Of a stretch of DNA of 64,000 bases, positions 1 to 7,207 are shown piece after piece. Position 1 is the first letter of the stretch. Each line of letters opens with the position of its first letter. The position numbers and the translations under genes are program-made. Origin of the DNA: JAJDOJ01 sp034722015 (GTDB lineage Bacteria; Pseudomonadota; Gammaproteobacteria; JAJDOJ01); contig JAYENI010000089.1 of assembly GCA_034722015.1 (NCBI GenBank), positions 7,842 through 71,841 on the forward strand, written 5' to 3'. Below the pieces are notes generated by a model, which had not been told where the DNA came from, did no database searches, and saw only the letters and a list, made by a program, of their open reading frames with translations.

Positions 1-183
1 GGCCCGCCGCCCAGCGGGCGGCAGTAAGCTAGGAGGGACACATTACCGCATATCCCCAAAACACGCTACGCTACCGCTACGAACGGGCGAATTCCGCTGT
101 CCGGAGGGCACGCGCAAGAGGAACAATGATTTTAGACCCGTACACGGCACCATAATTCCGAAAGCCCCCCCGCACCAGCGGGA

Positions 184-1485
184 TCAACCGGTGAAACTGA
201 CGCGTTTCGTACACCACAAAGCGGGATCCACCGGTTTGCCATCGTGGCGAATACCGAAATACAAACCCGGGGTCGATCTACCCGCACTGGCACCTACCCT
301 GGCGACCAAATCTCCGGCTTCCACCCAGTCTCCGGGTGACTTGTAGAGGCTCCTGTTGTAACCGTAAAGGCTCATGAACCCGCCGCCATGGTCGATGATC
401 AGCAGTAGCCCATAGCCGCGGATCCAGTCTGCAAACGCCACGCGGCCCCTTGCAATTGCGCGTACCGCCTCGTCCTCGCGCGCCCGAATCAGTACACCCT
501 GACCGGTGGTGCCACCCGCACCTCCCTTGTCGATCCTGCCAGCCGCAGGCCAGGGCATCTTGCCCTTTTGCTTTCTGAATGGCTGATCTCCGCCAGGAGG
601 ACCCGGAATATCCACCAACGCCATGCGCAATTTTTCCAGCAGGGCCTGGAGTCCCTCTCGCTCGGCCTTCAGGACCGCGAGGGCCCGATTGCCCTGCCCG
701 ATCTCCGCTTTCAGCGCACTCAGTGTCGTCCTTCTACTGTCCTGAGCGGCCTGAAGTCTGGCGCGCTCCGCGTTCAGATTCTCCCTCGAGCGAGTCAGGC
801 TTGCCGCATTTTCAGCCAACGACGACTCGACCCTGCTCATTTCGTCAAGTGTGTGGGTCACGACCTCGATACGGTCGAGGCGAGCGCGGTTCAGATAGCG
901 GTGATACACGTGGTAGCGACCGAGGTCGGACGGGGACTCGAGGTTGAGCAACATCTTCAGATATGCCTCACGGCCCGATGCGTAGTGCGCGCGAACCTGT
1001 TCGCCAAGGGCCCGTCTTTGGGTGGTCAGGGCCCCCTGCAACTGCGTCTGATGGGCGGTCAACTCATCGCGTCGGGTTTCCAGCTCGTTGAGCTTTTTGC
1101 CGAGGGACCGCTCCTGTCGCGAAAGCGCACCAATAGATGTCTCGAGTTCCGCCAGCCCGGTGATCAGTTGCCCGGTCCGTCCCTCTGTCCTGGCGACGTG
1201 ATCACGCAATCGGGATATCTGACTCTGTATTTCCTGCAGGCGCGCCCGTGCCTCGGCCTCACCCTGGTTGTAATCGGACACCGCGTGGGTGTTTCCGACC
1301 GACAGGCACAAAGCGATTAGAGTTACCGCTGCCAGAAATCGCCAGGGAGCGCAACGGGTACTCGCGCTGCAACCCCGATATGCGGTCCCGCGAGGCCACA
1401 GGACAAAGAAGGGGCGAAGACAACTTTTAAACTTTGTTGACCTCGAAACGGGTGCATACTGTTTCGTCATGAATGTATAATGCAA
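184..1485 (-). CDS. envC: Murein hydrolase activator EnvC (degenerate LytM/M23 domain)
   Basis: Periplasmic activator of the cell-division amidases AmiA/AmiB. A hydrophobic signal segment (about residues 48-68) is followed by a long heptad-rich coiled coil (about 75-290) and a C-terminal LytM fold (about 310-430). The LytM domain is degenerate: the final motif reads LYFGIRH where an active M23 enzyme has HxH, as in EnvC of E. coli, so it should activate rather than cut. The only start codons upstream of the signal segment are ATG at 1485 and 1470, which leaves an unusually long, basic n-region. The gene is divergent from the ArsR gene at 1509. In enterics envC follows gpmI, but here gpmI is 50 kb away. 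Confidence 0.88.
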   Translation of the reverse strand: MHYTFMTKQYAPVSRSTKFKSCLRPFFVLWPRGTAYRGCSASTRCAPWRFLAAVTLIALCLSVGNTHAVSDYNQGEAEARARLQEIQSQISRLRDHVARTEGRTGQLITGLAELETSIGALSRQERSLGKKLNELETRRDELTAHQTQLQGALTTQRRALGEQVRAHYASGREAYLKMLLNLESPSDLGRYHVYHRYLNRARLDRIEVVTHTLDEMSRVESSLAENAASLTRSRENLNAERARLQAAQDSRRTTLSALKAEIGQGNRALAVLKAEREGLQALLEKLRMALVDIPGPPGGDQPFRKQKGKMPWPAAGRIDKGGAGGTTGQGVLIRAREDEAVRAIARGRVAFADWIRGYGLLLIIDHGGGFMSLYGYNRSLYKSPGDWVEAGDLVARVGASAGRSTPGLYFGIRHDGKPVDPALWCTKRVSFTG

Positions 1486-1508
1486 TTCTAATATGCAGGA
1501 CTTGGGTT

Positions 1509-1847
1509 ATGCACACCAATCAGCAGAAACTGGATACCGATCCGACCTTCACTGACCTGATGACGCGGGACGATGACATCGAACGCGCATCACGATCCCT
1601 GAAAGCGATGTCCCACCCTCTACGGCTGAAAATCCTCTGTACTCTGGGTGATCAGGAAATCAGCGTACAGGATATTGTCGAACGCGTGGGTACATCCCAG
1701 AGCAATATCTCGCAACACCTGGCGATACTGCGAGACAAGAGCATCCTGGCGTCGAGAAAGGACGCCAACCGCGTCTACTACAGGGTCAGCGACGCACGTA
1801 CGCTGCAACTGATCACGATGATGCATCAGGTCTTCTGCACCAGGTGA
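1509..1847 (+). CDS. ArsR-family repressor, SqrR/BigR/YgaV-like (probable persulfide sensor)
   Basis: A 112-residue winged-helix repressor. The signature ALKAMSHPLRLKIL-type helix is at about residues 28-43 and the recognition helix TSQSNISQHLAIL at about 62-74. It has two cysteines, Cys44 and Cys110. Their 66-residue spacing equals that of Cys41/Cys107 of SqrR, and they sit in the same contexts (KILC in helix 2, VFC at the C-terminus as in YgaV). In that family the pair forms a tetrasulfide with reactive sulfur species and releases DNA. It lacks the metal motif ELCVCDL of ArsR/SmtB. I prefer ATG 1509 over the upstream ATG 1473 because 1509 gives the usual family length. No sqr or blh gene is adjacent, so the target is unknown. 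Confidence 0.82.
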   Translation: MHTNQQKLDTDPTFTDLMTRDDDIERASRSLKAMSHPLRLKILCTLGDQEISVQDIVERVGTSQSNISQHLAILRDKSILASRKDANRVYYRVSDARTLQLITMMHQVFCTR

Positions 1848-1921
1848 TGGCAGGACCGATTTTGCCGGAAATCGAATCGGGCGGCAGAGCTGCGGTAAAC
1901 CAGTACGAGGTTCAGAACGGC

Positions 1922-1958
1922 GAGAGCCGGGCGAAACGGCCCGGCTCTCTTTTCTTTA
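1922..1958 (+). terminator. Rho-independent terminator of the arsR gene
   Basis: An 11-bp GC-rich stem (1922-1932 pairing with 1939-1949) with a 6-nt loop is followed by a T-rich tract. It lies 75 bp after the ArsR stop codon and points the same way. Confidence 0.85.
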
Positions 1959-1978
1959 CTTACTGTAAGGATTCTGAA

Positions 1979-2491
1979 CTACGGAAACGCCGGCATATGG
2001 GACTCAACACCCTTGTCAGCTGCTTCCGGGTAATGTGAATGGACCATTTCCGAAATTTCCTCGACCCGGTCTTTCGGCACATCCACCATCAGCAGGATCT
2101 GCCCGTTATCGATTGCGCTCTGAAAACCCTTCAGTCGTGAATTGGGCACACTGATCGCGACCATCCCCGAGGCCCAACTGCCAAACACCGCTCCGGCAAT
2201 GGCCAACCCGAGTATTGGCCCCATGCCCAGACTATCGCCGAACGCGGGGTAGAGATACAAGAGATAGCCAAGCGCCGCACCGACGACAGCCCCCACCACC
2301 AGACCGACAAACATACCATGCAGGAGATCCGTGCGCTGGAGCAGGTTGGCCTTGGGTAACTCCGCCAGTTTGGCGTCTACCGTCGCATGGAAATGGATAT
2401 GGCTGTCGTCGATATGACCAAGCAGCAACTCTCGTTCCAGTTTTTTGGCCATCTCGATATTCGGCAGCATAAAATACAAACGTCTTCTCAT
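1979..2491 (-). CDS. DUF1269-type membrane protein
   Basis: A 170-residue protein of unknown function. The N-terminal half (about 1-65) is a soluble alpha/beta segment (MRRRLYFMLPN...). Two Gly/Ala-rich hydrophobic segments follow at about 66-90 and 97-115, the latter containing the glycine-zipper-like GAVFGSWASGM. A soluble ACT-like C-terminal segment ends the protein (ILLMVDVP...). I chose the ATG at 2491 because AGGAGG lies 6 nt upstream; the frame extends 20 codons further without a better start. Similar proteins are often called general stress proteins, but that is not shown here. It is convergent with arsR and has no obvious operon partner. Confidence 0.72.
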   Translation of the reverse strand: MRRRLYFMLPNIEMAKKLERELLLGHIDDSHIHFHATVDAKLAELPKANLLQRTDLLHGMFVGLVVGAVVGAALGYLLYLYPAFGDSLGMGPILGLAIAGAVFGSWASGMVAISVPNSRLKGFQSAIDNGQILLMVDVPKDRVEEISEMVHSHYPEAADKGVESHMPAFP

Positions 2492-2614
2492 GAGCAACCT
2501 CCTGTGTAAAGACCTGGAAGAGTGTAAATTTATGCTTCTATCCACGTCCATTATAGTCTTTTCGTCGACGCTGTCTTCCCCGGCGACGCCAAATTCCCCA
2601 AGGAGCGATCTCGC

Positions 2615-3244
2615 GTGACAACTGGTTCACTATTCATCGTTTCCGCCCCGTCAGGGGCTGGCAAGACCTCGTTGGTCAAGGCCCTCGTCTCCTCGACCGC
2701 CGGTGTGCAGGTCTGTGTTTCGCACACGACTCGCCCCCCCCGCTCCGGGGAAAAGGAGGGGGTCCACTATCATTTCGCCTCCCGGGAGCGGTTCGGGGAA
2801 ATGGTCGACGGGGGGGACTTTCTGGAATACGCGCAGGTATTCGGTAATGCCTACGGCACCGCGCGGTCGTCGGTGGCGGATATTGTGGAACGGGGCGACG
2901 ACGCAATACTCGAGATCGACTGGCAGGGCGCCCGACAGGTCAGGAGCCATGCCCCGGACTGTTCATCTATTTTTATCCTGCCGCCTTCACGCGACGCCCT
3001 CGAATCCCGGCTCAACTCAAGGGGACAGGACTCCGAAACCGTGGTGCGCCGGCGAATGCAAGACGCCGAGAGCGAGATGCGTCACTACGATGAATTTGAC
3101 TATGTGGTGATAAACGACGATTTTGACACGGCCCTGGAGGAGCTTCGATGTCTCGTGCGAGCCCGACGTCTCGCGCTTTCAGCCCAACAGGCCCGCGCAC
3201 GGGCGCTCATCGCTTCACTGTTGCGCCCGGACGACCCCGACTGA
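2615..3244 (+). CDS. gmk: Guanylate kinase
   Basis: Cytosolic phosphorylation of GMP to GDP by ATP. The P-loop SAPSGAGKTSLV is at residues 9-20, the GMP-binding segment SHTTRPPRSGEKEGVHYHF at about 36-54, and the EIDWQGARQVR motif at about 97-107. At 209 residues it has normal family length. It begins a conserved gammaproteobacterial cluster with rpoZ and spoT downstream, linking GTP pools to (p)ppGpp metabolism. Confidence 0.97.
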   Translation: MTTGSLFIVSAPSGAGKTSLVKALVSSTAGVQVCVSHTTRPPRSGEKEGVHYHFASRERFGEMVDGGDFLEYAQVFGNAYGTARSSVADIVERGDDAILEIDWQGARQVRSHAPDCSSIFILPPSRDALESRLNSRGQDSETVVRRRMQDAESEMRHYDEFDYVVINDDFDTALEELRCLVRARRLALSAQQARARALIASLLRPDDPD

Positions 3245-3534
3245 CACCGATGACCGGGAGAAACCGATGCGCAGGAAGCACGCCGGAACGAAACTGGCTG
3301 GCCCGATTCGGACCTTCGTTCCGGAACCGGTAATGGCTCTGGAGCATGCCTCCTGACACTCGGCCACGCCAACCCCGGCTAGCGCACATTGTGTCAATGG
3401 TTTAGTATTGGAACGCTGTGTGTGACGCGTCTTTCTGCGGGGGAAGACCGTCACCCAATGCACGATAGAACACGCGGGTTTCCGGGACAGGAAGCAGTTC
3501 AGGGTATCCCGCAAACTGGCGACCGAGGAGACCT

Positions 3535-3870
3535 ATGGCACGCGTTACCGTAGAAGACTGTCTGGATTTTGTTGACAACCGCTTCCAGCTCGTCCTGCTG
3601 GCGAGCAAGAGAGCACGGCAATTGGCCAGGGGAAGCGAACCCTACCTGGAGTGGGAGAATGACAAACCCACCGTGATGGCGCTTCGTGAAATTGCGGACG
3701 GCAAGGTTACACGCGAGCTACTGGACCAGGCCGACTTCGATGAAGTCACGACCGACATCGATGCAATCGCTGCCTTCGAGAGTCTGGCCGCCCAAGCCGA
3801 ACAGCAGGCCGCCGAATCCGGGTCTCCCGGGGAAGGCAAGGCGCCTCCGGGACCCGCCGACACGCCCTAG
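3535..3870 (+). CDS. rpoZ: RNA polymerase omega subunit
   Basis: Small subunit that helps beta-prime fold and forms a ppGpp-binding site of RNA polymerase. The N-terminus MARVTVEDCLDFVDNRFQLV and the following ASKRARQLARG helix are canonical. The C-terminal 30 residues are a low-complexity Ala/Glu/Pro tail. It is preceded by GGAG about 12 nt before ATG. The TAG stop at 3868-3870 lies inside the CTAG flank of a palindromic element, so insertion may have trimmed or replaced the original end or terminator. Gene order gmk-rpoZ-spoT is conserved. Confidence 0.95.
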   Translation: MARVTVEDCLDFVDNRFQLVLLASKRARQLARGSEPYLEWENDKPTVMALREIADGKVTRELLDQADFDEVTTDIDAIAAFESLAAQAEQQAAESGSPGEGKAPPGPADTP

Positions 3871-4035
3871 GAGCCTGTCCGAGAATGGAAGTGCTACTGC
3901 GGAAAAGCCTCGCTGGCCGGATTTCACGTTCATTCTCGTCAAAAATAGAGGCGACTATTCTCCTCAAACGAACAGAAAATCCACCTCAGCGACGCTTCCT
4001 CTCGCGACGAACCCCATTCTCGGACAGGCTCCTAG
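3867..4035. repeat. MITE-like palindromic element with perfect 22-bp ends, CTAG flanked
   Basis: The 22 bases at 3867-3888 are the exact reverse complement of 4014-4035 (CTAG GAGCCTGTCC... and its mirror). The outermost CTAG occurs on both sides and could be the duplicated target. The interior arms also pair imperfectly, so the whole 169 bp could fold as one hairpin. It has no coding capacity. This fits a non-autonomous transposable element; no parent transposase is in the window. Confidence 0.85.
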
Positions 4036-4248
4036 CATGCTGTTGAAAATGTCTCAGGTGAGTGCCAGGCGAGGCGAAATCGGGCGAGAAAGCGCAATTT
4101 TGCTGCGGTAAATGAGCATTTTACGAAGTACTTCCGTGTATTTCGTGCCATGGGGCCGGCGAAAGCCGTTCCAATTTGTTCCAGACAGATTGGTGAGCCC
4201 GATTTCAACGCCGAATGGTGCCGCATGAGGGTATTTCAGCAGACTGGC
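4036..4248. repeat. Second imperfect-palindrome element abutting the first
   Basis: The left end (GCATGCTGTTGAAAATGTC...) resembles the reverse complement of the right end (GCCAGTCTGCTGAAATACC...). The similarity extends about 50 bp inward, including a shared GAAATCGGGC block on both arms. The roughly 213 bp hold no ORF. It starts exactly where the CTAG-flanked element stops. The remaining 100 bp before spoT show no further feature. Confidence 0.5.
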
Positions 4249-4351
4249 AGCGTTTCGGACCGACGGGTGGGCACCGGCTTTCACGTTGGCCAGGCGATCG
4301 CCACGACGGTGTCTCGTTCAAATCTGCGCATCCGGACGATAGATCCGGGGA

Positions 4352-6550
4352 TTGCCTCTATCACTGCCACCCGCCACTGCCGTGGCTGACATCGCGTCAC
4401 TGAACACCAGCAGCGCAAGCGCGTCCGATCCGACGCGCTTCCTCATCAGCAACCTCTGCTCACTGCTCGACACCTACCTCGAACCGGAGGAGATTCGCGA
4501 GGTCTACCACGCCTACCTGTTCGGCGCAGAGGCCCACGAAGGGCAGACTCGACTGTCCGGAGAGCCCTACATCTACCACCCTCTTGCCGTGGCCAGGACC
4601 ATGGGCGAGATGCGGATGGATTCACGCAGCATTATCGCCGCCATCCTTCACGACGTCATTGAGGACACGCCCACCGTCAAGGGACAGATCGCCGAAGAGT
4701 TTGGCGCTGATGTCGCAGAGCTCGTCGACGGAGTCAGTAAGCTGTCGCATCTGAGCTTCGAGTCACGGGCGGAGGCCGAGGCGGAGAGTTTCCGCAAAAT
4801 GATGCTCGCCGTCGCCAAGGACCTGCGCGTCATCATGGTGAAACTGGCGGACCGACTGCACAACATGCGCACCCTGGGTGTGATGCGACCGGACAAGCGG
4901 CGGCGTATCGCCCGGGAGACACTCGGCATCTATGCCCCGATCGCCCAGCGCCTTGGCATGAACACATTGCGTGTGGAGCTGGAGCATCTGGGTTTCGAGG
5001 CCCTCTACCCGATGCGCTACCGGGTCATCGAGGCAGCTGTCAAGCGCAGCCGGGGACACCGCAAGGAGTTGATGCAGCAGGTCGAGGCACAGATCTGTAA
5101 CCGTCTGGAAGAGGTCGGAATCGAGGCCCGCATCCACGGGCGCGAGAAGAACTTCTACAGTATCTACAAGAAAATGAAGGCAAAGCGCCTCCCGTTCTCG
5201 GAGGTATTCGACGTCTTTGCGATCCGCATCGTCGTCAAGGATGTCGACACCTGTTACCGGTCACTGGGCGCGGTACACAATCTCTACAAGCCCGTCCCGG
5301 GCCGCTTCAAGGACTACATCGCGATCCCGAAAGTCAACGGTTACCAGTCGCTGCACACCACGTTGTTCGGCCCACACGGCATTCCAATCGAGGTGCAGAT
5401 ACGAAACGAGGAGATGGACCGTGTCGCGCAGGCCGGTATCGCCGCGCACAGTCTCTACAAGACCGAGGACAAGCGCGGCGCCTGGGCACAGGCCCGGGTG
5501 CGGCGATGGCTGAAGGACGTGCTGGAGATCCAGAAAAGCGCCGGAAACTCGCTGGAATTTCTGGAAAGCATCAAGGTCGACCTGTTTCCCGATGAGATCT
5601 ACGTATTCACGCCGGCGGGCGAGATTCGGGAACTGCCACGCGGTGCAACAGCGGTGGACTACGCCTACTCGGTACATTCGGATATTGGAAACACCTGCGT
5701 CGCCGTAAAGATCGACAGACAGCTCGCCCCGCTCAGCACCGTCCTCCAGAGCGGCCAGACCGTTGAGGTGATCACCGCCCATAATGGTCGTCCCAACCCG
5801 AACTGGCTCAACTTCGTCGTCACGGCCAAGGCGCGCTCCCGGATCCGCCACTACCTGAAGAACCTCCGCCGGGGAGAGGCGACAAGGCTGGGTCGCCGAT
5901 TGATGGACAAGGAGCTGGCAGCCCTGAAATCCTCCGTGGACGACATCGGGCCGGACCGGGTGGCGACGGTGCTCGAGGATCTGGATATCGACAACCTGGA
6001 CACTTTGCTGGAGCAGGTCGGTCTGGGCAAGCGCATGGCGCAAATCGCCGCCAGAATGCTGGTCGGAGACGCAGAACACGAGCAACAGGTTTCCGGGGAA
6101 GAGCATACTCCGCTTGCCATAAGGGGCACGGAAGGGATCGTCGTCAACTTCGGGAAATGCTGCTACCCGCTGCCAGGCGACCCGATCGTCGGCGTGATGA
6201 GTGCCGGGCGCGGGCTGGTGGTTCATCGAGAGTCATGCCGCAACGTCAAGACCTACAGGGACAACCAGGACAAGTGGGTGCAGGTGCTGTGGTCGGCCAC
6301 ACCGGACAGGGAGTTTACCGCGGCGATCAGGGTTCAGTCCGAAAACCAGCGCGGGGTGCTCGCGAACCTGGCCTCCAAGATGTCAGACCATGGCTCCAAT
6401 ATCGAGAACATTACCATCGAGCGCCACGATGGCAGCAGCGTCACCATGGCGTTCGTTCTGACCGCCCGGGACAGAAAACACCTTGCGCGCATCATGCGTA
6501 TGCTGCGCAAAATCCCGGCAGTCTACCGGGTGGCACGCACCCGGGGTTGA
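4352..6550 (+). CDS. spoT: Bifunctional (p)ppGpp synthetase/hydrolase SpoT
   Basis: Makes and degrades the stringent-response alarmone (p)ppGpp. The HD hydrolase domain (about 45-190) has intact H...HDVIEDT and LADRLHNMRTL motifs. The RelA/SpoT synthetase domain (about 240-360) carries RFKD, the RXKD motif of bifunctional Rel/SpoT enzymes, where RelA has EXDD. It also has the GYQSLHTT motif. TGS (about 390-450) and a C-terminal ACT domain (about 655-730) follow. The start is uncertain: TTG 4352 or GTG 4382, neither with a good ribosome site; no ATG precedes the HD domain. Confidence 0.95.
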   Translation: MPLSLPPATAVADIASLNTSSASASDPTRFLISNLCSLLDTYLEPEEIREVYHAYLFGAEAHEGQTRLSGEPYIYHPLAVARTMGEMRMDSRSIIAAILHDVIEDTPTVKGQIAEEFGADVAELVDGVSKLSHLSFESRAEAEAESFRKMMLAVAKDLRVIMVKLADRLHNMRTLGVMRPDKRRRIARETLGIYAPIAQRLGMNTLRVELEHLGFEALYPMRYRVIEAAVKRSRGHRKELMQQVEAQICNRLEEVGIEARIHGREKNFYSIYKKMKAKRLPFSEVFDVFAIRIVVKDVDTCYRSLGAVHNLYKPVPGRFKDYIAIPKVNGYQSLHTTLFGPHGIPIEVQIRNEEMDRVAQAGIAAHSLYKTEDKRGAWAQARVRRWLKDVLEIQKSAGNSLEFLESIKVDLFPDEIYVFTPAGEIRELPRGATAVDYAYSVHSDIGNTCVAVKIDRQLAPLSTVLQSGQTVEVITAHNGRPNPNWLNFVVTAKARSRIRHYLKNLRRGEATRLGRRLMDKELAALKSSVDDIGPDRVATVLEDLDIDNLDTLLEQVGLGKRMAQIAARMLVGDAEHEQQVSGEEHTPLAIRGTEGIVVNFGKCCYPLPGDPIVGVMSAGRGLVVHRESCRNVKTYRDNQDKWVQVLWSATPDREFTAAIRVQSENQRGVLANLASKMSDHGSNIENITIERHDGSSVTMAFVLTARDRKHLARIMRMLRKIPAVYRVARTRG

Positions 6551-6591
6551 ATCCGCACGGCCTATCGCACTGCGATAGCATCGCACCGGAC

Positions 6592-6754
6592 TAAGGCGAT
6601 TTCTGTCAAATGACATACCATCTTGCTTGTCTTTTCATCCGTCCTCTGTGTTGCGACAACCGTTCCATAGTTCGACTATGCGCCTGTTGCCGCGCCTTGA
6701 TGACGAACGAAAATCCGGCGCAATCTGGTATGTCATTTTCCGGCAATCGCCTAA
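6592..6754 (+). repeat. 163-bp palindromic repeat, copy A
   Basis: Runs from TAAGGCGATT to AATCGCCTAA between spoT and ridA. The outer 29 bp of each end pair with five mismatches. Pairing continues inward to an apical CATAG-TTCGA-CTATG hairpin, so the whole unit is one long imperfect hairpin. It is nearly identical to copies at 23481-23643 and 41295-41457, all exactly 163 bp. It has no coding sequence. Confidence 0.92.
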
Positions 6755-6812
6755 GACAATCGACAGTGACCCGCACCAACCCGACGCTCACGCAAACCGG
6801 AGACCGCCACCA

Positions 6813-7199
6813 GTGCCCAGGCAGATCATCAGCACACCCGACGCCCCACAGGCGATCGGCACCTATTCCCAGGCCGTCAGGGTCGGCGACACCGTTTATC
6901 TCTCGGGCCAGATCCCCCTGGTTCCGAAAACCATGACGCTGGTGGACGGGGACATCGAGATCCAGATCCGGCGTGTCTTCGACAATCTCGCAGCGGTGGC
7001 CGTGGCGGCCGGGGGCGGGTTGGCAGACGTCGTAAAGCTCAATGTTTTCCTGACAGATCTGGCCCATTTCCCCGTGATCAACGAGGTCATGTCGCAGTAC
7101 TTTCAGGAACCCTATCCGGCTCGCGCAGCCATCGGGGTATCCTCGCTGCCAAAGGGAGCGGGTGTGGAAATGGATGCCGTCATGCATCTGGCGGACTGA
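6813..7199 (+). CDS. ridA: RidA family enamine/imine deaminase
   Basis: RidA (YjgF/YER057c/UK114) hydrolyses reactive enamines such as 2-aminoacrylate made by PLP enzymes. The 128-residue product has the family N-terminus (ISTPDAPQAIGTYSQAV) and the C-terminal PARAAIGVSSLPKGAGVEMDAV with the Arg that binds the carboxylate. I chose GTG 6813, which gives the usual length with GGAG about 10 nt upstream. The open frame continues upstream only by running through the palindromic repeat. recG starts 8 nt after its stop. The spoT-ridA-recG order is common in gammaproteobacteria. Confidence 0.93.
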   Translation: MPRQIISTPDAPQAIGTYSQAVRVGDTVYLSGQIPLVPKTMTLVDGDIEIQIRRVFDNLAAVAVAAGGGLADVVKLNVFLTDLAHFPVINEVMSQYFQEPYPARAAIGVSSLPKGAGVEMDAVMHLAD

Positions 7200-7207
7200 A
7201 TGACGGC

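Noticed and set aside
5261..6226. Long minus-strand ORF (321 codons) inside spoT, and similar long shadows inside pyrE-xthA, gor, ntrBC and bioFB
   Set aside because: GC-rich codon bias opens antisense frames; they lack ribosome sites and family patterns, and the opposite strand has certain genes.
6562..6578. CTATCGCA-C-TGCGATAG palindrome after spoT as a terminator
   Set aside because: Perfect stem but a one-base loop and no T tract; not convincing as a terminator or operator.
6627..6812. N-terminal extension of RidA
   Set aside because: It runs through the 163-bp palindromic repeat; GTG 6813 gives the normal family length.
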